Positions 1 to 5,559 of a stretch of DNA of 8,533 nt are shown here, in pieces. The notes beneath the pieces were generated by a model that saw only the letters and a program-made list of their open reading frames with translations, searched no databases and was not told the DNA's origin. This DNA comes from an uncultured Lachnospiraceae bacterium (lineage in GTDB: Bacteria; Bacillota; Clostridia; Lachnospirales; Lachnospiraceae), in the NCBI GenBank assembly GCA_947177105.1, contig CAMWTF010000086.1, positions 1 to 8,533 of the forward strand, in the 5' to 3' direction. The stretch's first letter is position 1. Each line of letters opens with the position of its first letter. The position numbers and the translations under genes were made by a program.

Positions 1-800
1 GCGTTACGCCGGGGGTATGGGGACTGCTGGGGGCCAACGGCGCCGGCAAGACCACTCTTATGAGAATTATTGCCGGGATCATGAAGCCTACCTTCGGAGA
101 GGTTCTGTATGACGGAACCCCTATCGGGGCGCTGGGAGGACAGTACCGGGAGATCTTCGGGTATCTGCCCCAGGAGTTTGGATTTTGCCGCGAACTTACG
201 GTGGGGGACTATCTGGAATATGTGGCTGCGCTGAAAGGACTTTCCCGAAGGCAGGGACAACGGCGGATCTATGAGCTTTTGGAACAGGTTTCGCTGGGGG
301 AGGTCAGGGGAAAGAAGATAGCCCGGCTCTCCGGCGGTATGAAACGTCGGGTAGGGATAGCGCAGGCGCTGCTCAATGACCCGGAGGTGCTGGTTCTGGA
401 TGAACCCACCGGCGGCCTGGACCCCGGAGAACGGGTGCGCTTCCGCAATCTGCTTTCGGAGTTTGCGCAGGACAGGATCGTACTGATTTCCACTCACATT
501 GTGCCGGATGTGGAGTATATTGCCACCAGCCATGCCATCGTGAAAGGGGGGAAGCTGATGGCAGTCGGCGCCACGGAGGAACTGGTACAGTTGGCGGAGG
601 GCAAAGTGTGGAGCGGCAGGATTCCGGCTTGTGCGGTGCCGGAGTATGAGAGATGTCTTCAGATCGTCAGCCTGCGCAATGAAAGTGACGGCAGTGTGTC
701 CGTCCGTTATCTTGCCAGGCAGCCTTTTGATGAGACTTCCGTTCCTGTGGCTCCCCGACTGGAAGACTTGTATCTGTGGATGTTCCCGCAGAGCAAATAG
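1..800 (+). CDS. ABC transporter ATP-binding protein (5' end outside window)
   Basis: This is the nucleotide-binding subunit of an ABC transporter; it hydrolyses ATP on the cytoplasmic face to drive the membrane partner encoded next. The open frame is already running at base 3, so roughly the first 30 residues (start codon and A-loop) lie outside the window. Counting from base 3, the Walker A motif GANGAGKTT is at residues 10-18, the Q-loop LPQE near 57, the signature LSGGMKRR at 109-116, Walker B LVLDEPT at 130-136 with catalytic Glu134, and the switch His at 165. All motifs for activity are intact. The C-terminal ~70 residues after the H-switch are poorly conserved, as is usual in ABC-2 (BcrA/CcmA-like) ATPases. 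A gap of 99 bases separates it from the permease gene in the same direction, so the two are probably one operon. The substrate cannot be told from the sequence. Confidence 0.95.
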   Translation, partial: VTPGVWGLLGANGAGKTTLMRIIAGIMKPTFGEVLYDGTPIGALGGQYREIFGYLPQEFGFCRELTVGDYLEYVAALKGLSRRQGQRRIYELLEQVSLGEVRGKKIARLSGGMKRRVGIAQALLNDPEVLVLDEPTGGLDPGERVRFRNLLSEFAQDRIVLISTHIVPDVEYIATSHAIVKGGKLMAVGATEELVQLAEGKVWSGRIPACAVPEYERCLQIVSLRNESDGSVSVRYLARQPFDETSVPVAPRLEDLYLWMFPQSK

Positions 801-899
801 CGCCCCATACCTCGTTGTAAACAGCAGAATATGCTATGGAACCAGATGGGAGGATTTTGTGTAATTGCCGAAAATGACGAAATGAAAAGGAGAAATAGA

Positions 900-2147
900 A
901 TGCGGATTATAAGTTTGGAATTAAAAAAAATGATGAAGGTTAAATATACCTGGATTATGCTGGTCATGGCCCTGCTGCTCTCCGTCCTGCTGGCCTGGAT
1001 ACCCATGGCTTACTGTTACAGCAGCTACACGGACGCAGCCGGGAACGAGGTCAGCCTCACCGGACGGGCCTCCGTCGCCTACGAGAAACAGCGGCAGGGA
1101 GACGCCGCCGGCGCAGTAACCCCTGAAAGAGTGCGGGCGGCGGTGGAAGCTTATCACGCCTGCCTAAACCGCTACGGTGTCAGCGAGTCCTACGATTTGC
1201 CGGAAGGAGTCTACCAGCAGGAGATTCTGCCCTATGCGCCGCTGCTTCACGGCGTAAAGGAAATGTTTGCCGACCCGGATACTGGTATGGCTCCCAGCAT
1301 TATAGAGATTGAACCGGAATGGATCGACAGCTATTATTTTGCCTGTGAGAACCGGCTCGCTGCCCTTATGAAGCTGGAACTGCCGGACAGCCCGGCTGTC
1401 TGGGACAGAGCGGCGGAGATGTACCGTCAGGTAGAGAAGCCCTTTGCAGTATATCCCGGTTTGACTTCCAATGTGATGGATTACCAGAATATCATGGGAT
1501 TTCTGATATTGCTGTTCTGCGTTGTGATAGCCGCTCCGGTTTTCTCCGCCGGTTACCAGTCGGGAGCGGATGATATCCTGCGCTGTACAAAGCACGGGAG
1601 AATCCGGCTGGGAGCGGCCAAAACCGTTGCCGTGATGTGTATCAGCACAGTTACATGCGTTATTTGCTCTCTTGTGTATATATTGACAGCTAACAGCCTG
1701 TTTGGCTGGGATTGTACAAAAACCTCTATCCAGATGGTGTATTCCATTGTCGCGCTGCCGGATATGAACATGGGGCAGCTGCAAGGGTTCTTCGCTTTTG
1801 CCAGTCTGCTGTCCATACTGGCCGCGGTGAGCCTCACCCTGTTTCTGTCCTCCATATTTCGGAACACAGCGGCCTCTCTCTCGGCGGCAGTGGTATTCTG
1901 CATTATGCCTGTGATAGTTTCGATGACAGTGCCTGGAACCGTTTCCACATGGATCTGCAGCCTCCTGCCAGCCAGCGGCGTGAGCATACAGGCCAGTATT
2001 CTCTATGCCATCACAGATTTTAAGTTCCTGAACCTGGCCGGAATACCTGTGTGGACACCCTATGCCATGGTGGGAGCCAATATTCTGGAAATTCCGCTTT
2101 TCCTGTTTCTGGCAGTGTACTTCTATAGCAGGCATACCGTCAACTGA
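900..2147 (+). CDS. ABC-2-type transporter permease with large extracytoplasmic insert
   Basis: This is the probable membrane subunit for the preceding ATPase, 415 residues. The ATG at 900 is chosen because AAAAGGAG lies just before it at good spacing; the frame is open to an ATG at 831 but that start has no ribosome site. One membrane helix is seen at about 17-38, followed by a soluble segment of about 160 residues (39-197) rich in Tyr, Glu and Pro, then about five further helices near 198-218, 240-266, 297-318, 323-343 and 388-410. This order (helix, big outer loop, five-helix bundle) is that of ABC-2 permeases with an extracytoplasmic domain. No family-specific motif pins the substrate; a drug, peptide or lantibiotic-type export or immunity role is possible. 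The short basic loop after helix 2 (DDILRCTKHGRIRLG) fits the coupling region that contacts the ATPase. The product name is fairly sure, the substrate unknown. Confidence 0.88.
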   Translation: MRIISLELKKMMKVKYTWIMLVMALLLSVLLAWIPMAYCYSSYTDAAGNEVSLTGRASVAYEKQRQGDAAGAVTPERVRAAVEAYHACLNRYGVSESYDLPEGVYQQEILPYAPLLHGVKEMFADPDTGMAPSIIEIEPEWIDSYYFACENRLAALMKLELPDSPAVWDRAAEMYRQVEKPFAVYPGLTSNVMDYQNIMGFLILLFCVVIAAPVFSAGYQSGADDILRCTKHGRIRLGAAKTVAVMCISTVTCVICSLVYILTANSLFGWDCTKTSIQMVYSIVALPDMNMGQLQGFFAFASLLSILAAVSLTLFLSSIFRNTAASLSAAVVFCIMPVIVSMTVPGTVSTWICSLLPASGVSIQASILYAITDFKFLNLAGIPVWTPYAMVGANILEIPLFLFLAVYFYSRHTVN

Positions 2148-2156
2148 ATACTGTCA

Positions 2157-2193
2157 GCGGATACCCTTTATCCGCACCTGCGTATTTCCGCAG
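2157..2193 (+). other. Two tandem hairpins after the permease gene
   Basis: GCGGATA (2157-2163) pairs with TATCCGC (2169-2175) around a 5-base loop, and CTGCG (2178-2182) pairs with CGCAG (2189-2193) around a 6-base loop. They begin 10 bases after the permease stop. Neither is followed by a T-run, so they are not classic intrinsic terminators; they could protect the 3' end of the transporter mRNA or be a weak terminator. Confidence 0.45.
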
Positions 2194-2213
2194 TATTACC
2201 GCAGAGGGAAAGC

Positions 2214-2282
2214 ATGAAAAATACGCTGAAAATGGCAATTCTACTGTCAGTCGGTTGTATCTGCCAGGCGGGAAATGTATAA
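2214..2282 (+). CDS. Candidate 22-residue signal-peptide-like small protein
   Basis: A 22-codon ORF starts at the ATG at 2214, six bases after a GAGGG ribosome-site-like sequence, and ends with TAA at 2280-2282. The product begins MKNTLKMAILLSVGC and ends CQAGNV: two Lys near the N-terminus, a hydrophobic run at about 6-14 and a Cys after SVG that resembles a lipobox. It therefore looks like a lipoprotein signal peptide with almost no mature protein. It lies between an ABC transporter and an XRE regulator and its stop codon overlaps the -10 hexamer of the regulator's promoter, so translation or transcription across it could affect that promoter. It may be a secreted peptide or pheromone precursor, the remnant of a lost lipoprotein gene, or a chance ORF. 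No known family is recognised. Confidence 0.35.
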   Translation: MKNTLKMAILLSVGCICQAGNV

Positions 2283-2283
2283 T
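2255..2283 (+). promoter_or_regulatory. Promoter of the XRE regulator gene
   Basis: TTGTAT at 2255-2260 and a perfect TATAAT at 2278-2283 are separated by exactly 17 bases. Transcription would start near 2290, giving a leader of only about 25 bases before the regulator ATG at 2315. This separates the regulator-protease pair from the transporter operon. The -35 match is only 3 of 6, so the -10 carries the call. Confidence 0.6.
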
Positions 2284-2314
2284 AGACCCTATCAGGCAGC
2301 ACAGGAGGCAGGGT

Positions 2315-3082
2315 ATGAATGAAATAGATAAGGACAAATTTGGCGCCTTTGTGGCACAACTGCGCAAGGAACAGAGCATGACCCAAAAGGAACTGGCCCA
2401 GAAGGTCTATGTATCAGATAAGGCAGTGAGTAAGTGGGAGCGGGGGCTGAGTATGCCGGATATTACACTGCTGATTCCCCTGTCCCGGGCATTGGGGGTC
2501 ACGGTGACAGAATTGCTGGAATGTCAGCGGGTGGAAAGAGCAGTCATGGATTCGGATCGTGTAGAGGAGCTGATGCACAAGGTGATAACCTACTCCGAGG
2601 AGACTCCCGTGCAGCGACAGAATAGACGCAGGCAGGAGACAGTATTGCTCGGGGTGAGTCTGGCGGTGGTGACGCTGGAGATACTGGGGCTGTGGATTCT
2701 GGGGTACAGCTGGGAACAGATCGGTTTAAATCTGCTGACCTACGAAGGGCTATATCTTGTGTTCGCCGGATATTTTTGCTTTTTTACCAAGGATAAGCTG
2801 CCGGAGTACTATGATGAGCACAAGATTGACGTATATAGCGATGGCTTTTTACAAATGAATATGCCGGGTATTCATTTTAATAATCGTAACTGGATACCTA
2901 TTAAGCATACAGCCATATGGGGAATGATGATCTCCGCCATGGTGCTGCCGGTGATGTATTTCCTCTGCGGTTTGGTGCTTCCTGCTTACTTTATGGAATA
3001 CATTTTTGTATATGTCTGCCTGCCGCTGTTCTTTATTGCTCTCTTTGGCCCTATGTATGTGGCGGCCAGAAGGCATGCGTGA
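2315..3082 (+). CDS. XRE-family transcriptional regulator with membrane-spanning C-terminal half
   Basis: This 255-residue protein starts at the ATG at 2315, six bases after a perfect AGGAGG; the frame is open further upstream but without a start that fits. Residues about 10-65 form a helix-turn-helix of the Cro/C1 (HTH_3) type, with the usual core TQKELAQKVYVSDKAVSKWERG at about 23-44 (written here only as TQKELA...VSKWERG for the key part). The N-terminal domain should bind DNA. From about residue 109 the protein becomes hydrophobic, with likely helices near 109-130, 138-158, 197-222 and 228-250, and a charged loop at 159-196 (KLPEYYDEHK). The regulator should therefore sit in the membrane with its DNA-binding domain in the cytoplasm. 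Such XRE-membrane fusions are common in Clostridia but their signals are mostly unknown. It is followed after 77 bases by a CPBP protease gene in the same direction and may share its promoter; regulation of the adjacent transporter or itself is plausible. Confidence 0.9.
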   Translation: MNEIDKDKFGAFVAQLRKEQSMTQKELAQKVYVSDKAVSKWERGLSMPDITLLIPLSRALGVTVTELLECQRVERAVMDSDRVEELMHKVITYSEETPVQRQNRRRQETVLLGVSLAVVTLEILGLWILGYSWEQIGLNLLTYEGLYLVFAGYFCFFTKDKLPEYYDEHKIDVYSDGFLQMNMPGIHFNNRNWIPIKHTAIWGMMISAMVLPVMYFLCGLVLPAYFMEYIFVYVCLPLFFIALFGPMYVAARRHA

Positions 3083-3159
3083 GTTCTGCACAAAAAAGCT
3101 GCCGGGAATTAGTCTGACGGGGCGGCTGAGAAAAATGGAATGGAAAGAGGGTTACTGGG

Positions 3160-3825
3160 ATGAAGAAAAAGAAGCTGGTGTTGGAAAGTGTCATAGGAAT
3201 TGGCTGGAGCATACTTACACTGTGGGGTGTACTCTGGTTTAACCGTTTTGTGCTGATGAATCTGCCCTTGCTGTCACGGATGGCGCTCAGTATTGTTCTG
3301 TATCTATACATGGCGGCAGGTCCGTTGCTGGTCATGGTTCTTGCCAAGGATACATGGACGGATTATCTGTTTTCCAGGGAGAAGATAGGGGCGCAGATTC
3401 TGATAGGTATAGGTATCGGCATAGTCTTGTCCATGGTTCTCACGCTGCCGCTTTTCCTGACAGGCCATGGAGAGTGGAGCGATAACGGCAAGCACTATGC
3501 ATTTTTATGGCAGTTCCTGTATGAGATTGTCTATTGCGTGGGGGCAGTGGCCCTCACGGAGGAATTTATTTTCCGGGGATTTCTGTATCAGAAGCTCCAT
3601 GCTCTCAGCGGCTCCCACCTGGCGGCGATCCTGGTGTCCTCTCTGGCTTTCGGCCTGTTCCATATCTTTGGAGGCTCCCTGGTGCAGGTGGTTATGACCA
3701 GCCTGATCGGGCTGGCGCTGTGTCTGGTGAGACACAAGGTGAAAAACTGTACTACCCTGTCTTTGATTGTCGGTCATGGGGTGTATGATTTTCTGATTAC
3801 GGTGTGGGTAAATGTGTTTTTATAG
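3160..3825 (+). CDS. CPBP family intramembrane glutamic/metallo-protease
   Basis: This is a 221-residue integral membrane protein of the CPBP (Abi, PF02517) family, relatives of eukaryotic Rce1. The start at 3160 follows AAGAGGG at 8 bases. The family motifs are present: EEFIFR (Glu134, Glu135, Arg139), FGLFH with His168, and HGVYD with His206. In the third motif the usual Asn four residues after His is Asp210. Hydrophobic segments lie at about 6-28, 41-62, 77-100, 117-133, 152-170, 174-190 and 200-220. Bacterial members are linked to bacteriocin self-immunity, peptide maturation or protein quality control, often without a known substrate. Here it lies downstream of a membrane-tethered XRE regulator, which suggests that it acts on or with that protein or on a peptide of the same system; this is inference. 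It ends convergent with the MFS gene. Confidence 0.92.
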   Translation: MKKKKLVLESVIGIGWSILTLWGVLWFNRFVLMNLPLLSRMALSIVLYLYMAAGPLLVMVLAKDTWTDYLFSREKIGAQILIGIGIGIVLSMVLTLPLFLTGHGEWSDNGKHYAFLWQFLYEIVYCVGAVALTEEFIFRGFLYQKLHALSGSHLAAILVSSLAFGLFHIFGGSLVQVVMTSLIGLALCLVRHKVKNCTTLSLIVGHGVYDFLITVWVNVFL

Positions 3826-3831
3826 AGGGTT

Positions 3832-3862
3832 TTGTGCAGAAAGGGTTCTCACCCTATATAAT
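3832..3862 (+). promoter_or_regulatory. Possible promoter in front of the inverted-repeat element
   Basis: A perfect TATAAT lies at 3857-3862, preceded at 19 bases by TTGTGC (3832-3837), a poor -35. If used, transcription would begin at about 3869, at the first base of the 21-base inverted repeat, so the product would be a pure hairpin RNA. The alignment with the repeat edge is striking but the -35 is weak. A short AGGGT/ACCCT hairpin (3842-3855) lies inside the spacer. Confidence 0.25.
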
Positions 3863-3869
3863 AAGTCCC

Positions 3870-3959
3870 GCATAATCCCCGTCAATACACAAGATAAGTG
3901 ATCAATATATGGCTGCTGAAGCATCCATATACCGGTCAGTGTATTGACAGGGATTATGC
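3870..3959. repeat. 90-base element with 21-base inverted ends
   Basis: The left arm 3870-3890 (starts GCATAATCCCC, ends CAATACAC) is the reverse complement of the right arm 3939-3959 at 20 of 21 positions; the single mismatch is 3880 against 3949. Between them a second nested stem TATATGG/CCATATA (3906-3912 with 3925-3931) makes a two-storey hairpin. It fills the gap between two convergent genes. No target-site duplication is visible and there is no T-run next to either arm, so it is neither a clear MITE nor a clear terminator. It may be a dispersed intergenic repeat, a small hairpin RNA, or a site bound by a protein. No coding sequence is seen in 3826-4013. Confidence 0.8.
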
Positions 3960-4013
3960 TGTTCAGATTGGAAGGCAGTCAATGCCAAGAAATGCATCCA
4001 ACTATCTGTTCGA

Positions 4014-5288
4014 TCAATTCTCCAATTTCCTGATTTCCCTGTTCCGATAGGAAATAACACTCACAAGAAATCCGCATATTCCCGTACACAGGAACATTAC
4101 CGCCATGCCGCTGCCCGCACCGGTTCCCACCAGTCTGCCCAGCAGCGAGGCCAGGCTCTTGCCTGAGTTCATAAAAGGCTCAAACACATAGTCTGCCAGA
4201 ACACCGCCCAGCAGGATACCTATGGGAATGGTGCTGTACTGGATGGCATTTCTCACGGCAAATACACGGCCCTGCATAGTCTCGGGGACTTTCCGGTACA
4301 GGATGATATTCTGCGCCGCTACGATGAACGGAATGGGGAGGCTGGCGGCAATTCCCGCAAAGGACCACCAGAATGAGTTACGCCCCAGAGCCATGGTCAC
4401 ATCCCCCAGCAGGAAGGACAGCGCGGCGGAGATATAAATCATGGTGATCTTGTGCCTGCTTTCTTTTTTAAAAGATACCAGAATGCCGCCCAAAATGCCG
4501 CCGATGCCCATGCCGGCATTGACAATGCCCAGCGCGATGCTGTTGTTGCCGCTCCTTGCCAGGATCATGGGCGACAGAATATTTTCGTAGGTCAGTCTGG
4601 AAAAGAAGTTGATCAGCGCCATGGTAAGCATGATATACAAAAGGCCCCTCTCCTTTTTCAGGAAGCGAAAGCCTTCCACCGTACCGGCAAACGGGGATTT
4701 CCGTGTCTTTTTTTCCGGCTGATCCGGTATGTGTATATAGAACAATAAAACACAAAAAGCCAGCGCAAAGCTAAGTAAGTCAAGGAGCAAAAGCAGCCAA
4801 AGACCGCCCAGGCCGTACAGTGCCGCCGCCAGCATGGGCTTCACCACCATGATCAAATTGCTGGAAAAGGAGTTCATGCCGCTGACGCTTCCCAGTTTTT
4901 CCTTGGGCACCAGCTTGCCCACTGCCACTGCCGACGCGGGCTGCTGGAAAGCGGTGGTAACACCCATCACCACATTGATCAGGTAAATATTCCAGATGGA
5001 GAGCTTCCCTGTCACCAGAAGCAGCAAAACGCTCAGAGTTCCCAGAGCGGCCATGCTGTCCGAGACCAGCATGATTGCCTTCTTGCTGTGGCTGTCCACG
5101 AAAGCTCCCACGAACATGCTCACCAGAATATAGGGAACATAATCACAAAAGGACATCAGGGAGACGGACAGCGCGGACCGGCTCTGCTCATAGGCCCACA
5201 GGATCAGCGCAAAAGAAGTCATGGAACTGCCCAGCTGGGATACACACTGACTCAGCCATAACACAATATATTTTTTGAAATTATCCAT
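4014..5288 (-). CDS. MFS transporter, Mef-like (drug/macrolide efflux type)
   Basis: This is a 424-residue major facilitator with about 12 membrane helices, which should export a small molecule by proton antiport from the cytoplasmic membrane. The ATG at 5288-5286 lies behind GGAGG at about 9 bases. The N-terminus (MDNFKKYIVLWLSQCVSQLG) and the motif A loop GAFVDSHSKKAIM at 61-73 between helices 2 and 3 are like those of the MefA / enterobactin-exporter-like MFS branch. PASAVAVGKLVPKEKLGSV (about 116-134) also fits that branch. The central cytoplasmic loop at about 187-215 (DQPEKKTRK...) divides the two six-helix halves. Mef-type placement is from family resemblance; the substrate could be a macrolide, another drug or a metabolite. 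The gene is led by an unusual region with a small ORF and two stems that suggests inducible expression. It is convergent with the CPBP protease gene. Confidence 0.9.
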   Translation of the reverse strand: MDNFKKYIVLWLSQCVSQLGSSMTSFALILWAYEQSRSALSVSLMSFCDYVPYILVSMFVGAFVDSHSKKAIMLVSDSMAALGTLSVLLLLVTGKLSIWNIYLINVVMGVTTAFQQPASAVAVGKLVPKEKLGSVSGMNSFSSNLIMVVKPMLAAALYGLGGLWLLLLLDLLSFALAFCVLLFYIHIPDQPEKKTRKSPFAGTVEGFRFLKKERGLLYIMLTMALINFFSRLTYENILSPMILARSGNNSIALGIVNAGMGIGGILGGILVSFKKESRHKITMIYISAALSFLLGDVTMALGRNSFWWSFAGIAASLPIPFIVAAQNIILYRKVPETMQGRVFAVRNAIQYSTIPIGILLGGVLADYVFEPFMNSGKSLASLLGRLVGTGAGSGMAVMFLCTGICGFLVSVISYRNREIRKLEN

Positions 5289-5313
5289 TGAATTTTCCTC
5301 CAGATTGAATGCC

Positions 5314-5348
5314 GTATCCGCCCCTGCGATACTGTTTCCGGCGGATAC
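5314..5348 (-). promoter_or_regulatory. Stem-loop just upstream of the MFS ribosome site
   Basis: GTATCCGCC (5314-5322) and GGCGGATAC (5340-5348) are perfect inverted repeats of 9 bp with a 17-base loop. On the minus-strand transcript the stem ends 12 to 15 bases before the GGAGG of the MFS gene. It is GC-rich but followed by ATTCAATCT rather than a U-run, so it is a poor intrinsic terminator. It may slow ribosome loading or be the second stem of an attenuator. Confidence 0.5.
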
Positions 5349-5400
5349 CGTTTATATTATGAGCGATATCGGAGTACAAAATCCAATGTTGGACGACGCA

Positions 5401-5481
5401 TTATCTCTGTACAAAATTCGTCCTCTCATCAGACTTTGTACAGAGAACACAGCTTAAATCAATGTTCATATGGCACAGCAT
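5401..5481 (-). CDS. Candidate 26-residue leader peptide of the MFS gene
   Basis: On the minus strand GGGAGGTG (5495-5488) is followed at 6 bases by ATG (5481-5479) and an ORF of 26 codons that ends in TAA (5403-5401). The peptide starts MLCHMNIDLSCVLC and ends ERTNFVQR; it is not a signal peptide and no known family is recognised. The ribosome site is better than that of many genes in the window, a promoter lies about 35 bases upstream, and the last 15 codons coincide with a 12-bp perfect stem. These three points together suggest a translated leader rather than chance. Its stop is 112 bases before the MFS start. By analogy with erm, mef and ABC-F leaders, ribosome stalling in it could change RNA folding and induce the pump; that is inference. 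Confidence 0.5.
   Translation of the reverse strand: MLCHMNIDLSCVLCTKSDERTNFVQR
5404..5446 (-). promoter_or_regulatory. 12-bp perfect inverted repeat inside the leader ORF, with a third copy
   Basis: TCTCTGTACAAA (5404-5415) and TTTGTACAGAGA (5435-5446) are perfect inverted repeats with a 19-base loop. A third copy of the core, GTACAAAAT, is at 5374-5382, exactly 35 bases from the same nonamer at 5409-5417. In RNA the first arm on the minus strand could pair with either the second or the third copy, which would give two exclusive folds. As DNA the same sites could instead be an operator for a dimeric regulator. Confidence 0.6.
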
Positions 5482-5520
5482 ATATTTCACCTCCCATATA
5501 GACAACGTAATTACTCACTC

Positions 5521-5555
5521 AGTATAGCACAGATCAGGCGATTCTGCCACTGGCA
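5521..5555 (-). promoter_or_regulatory. Promoter of the MFS leader, with a dyad over the -35
   Basis: Read on the minus strand, TATACT (5526-5521) is preceded by TGC, an extended -10, and by GTGGCA (5550-5545) at 18 bases, a 4 of 6 match for a -35. Transcription would begin near 5514, giving a leader of about 226 bases before the MFS ATG. The 11-base palindrome TGCCACTGGCA (5545-5555) covers the -35 and is a candidate repressor site. The promoter lies in the gap directly after the HAD stop, so the MFS gene need not be read from the HAD promoter. Confidence 0.5.
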
Positions 5556-5559
5556 AAAA

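Noticed and set aside
831..899. Longer N-terminus for the permease from ATG 831
   Set aside because: No ribosome site before 831, while AAAAGGAG precedes ATG 900 and the protein then starts as such permeases do.
1164..2135. 323-codon open frame antisense to the permease
   Set aside because: Its product is rich in His, Gln and Arg with no domain, has no ribosome site, and the + frame is a clear membrane protein.
3006..3242. 78-codon frame overlapping the end of the regulator and the start of the CPBP gene
   Set aside because: Overlaps two real genes in another frame and has no ribosome site or recognisable product.
3904..3946. 12-codon ORF in the loop of the 90-base inverted repeat
   Set aside because: No ribosome site before the ATG and no hydrophobic or conserved character.
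2157..5355. Shared GCGGATACC-N-TTTAT at 2157-2171 and 5341-5355
   Set aside because: A 14 of 15 match in two different structural settings can arise by chance in a window of this size; no longer similarity around it.
5408..5442. Hammerhead-ribozyme-like core on the minus strand (CTGATGAG followed by GACGAA within a stem)
   Set aside because: The text resembles the conserved core, but stem II would have only one pair, GAAA is GAAT, and the arms before and after pair directly with each other, leaving no cleavage site or third stem.
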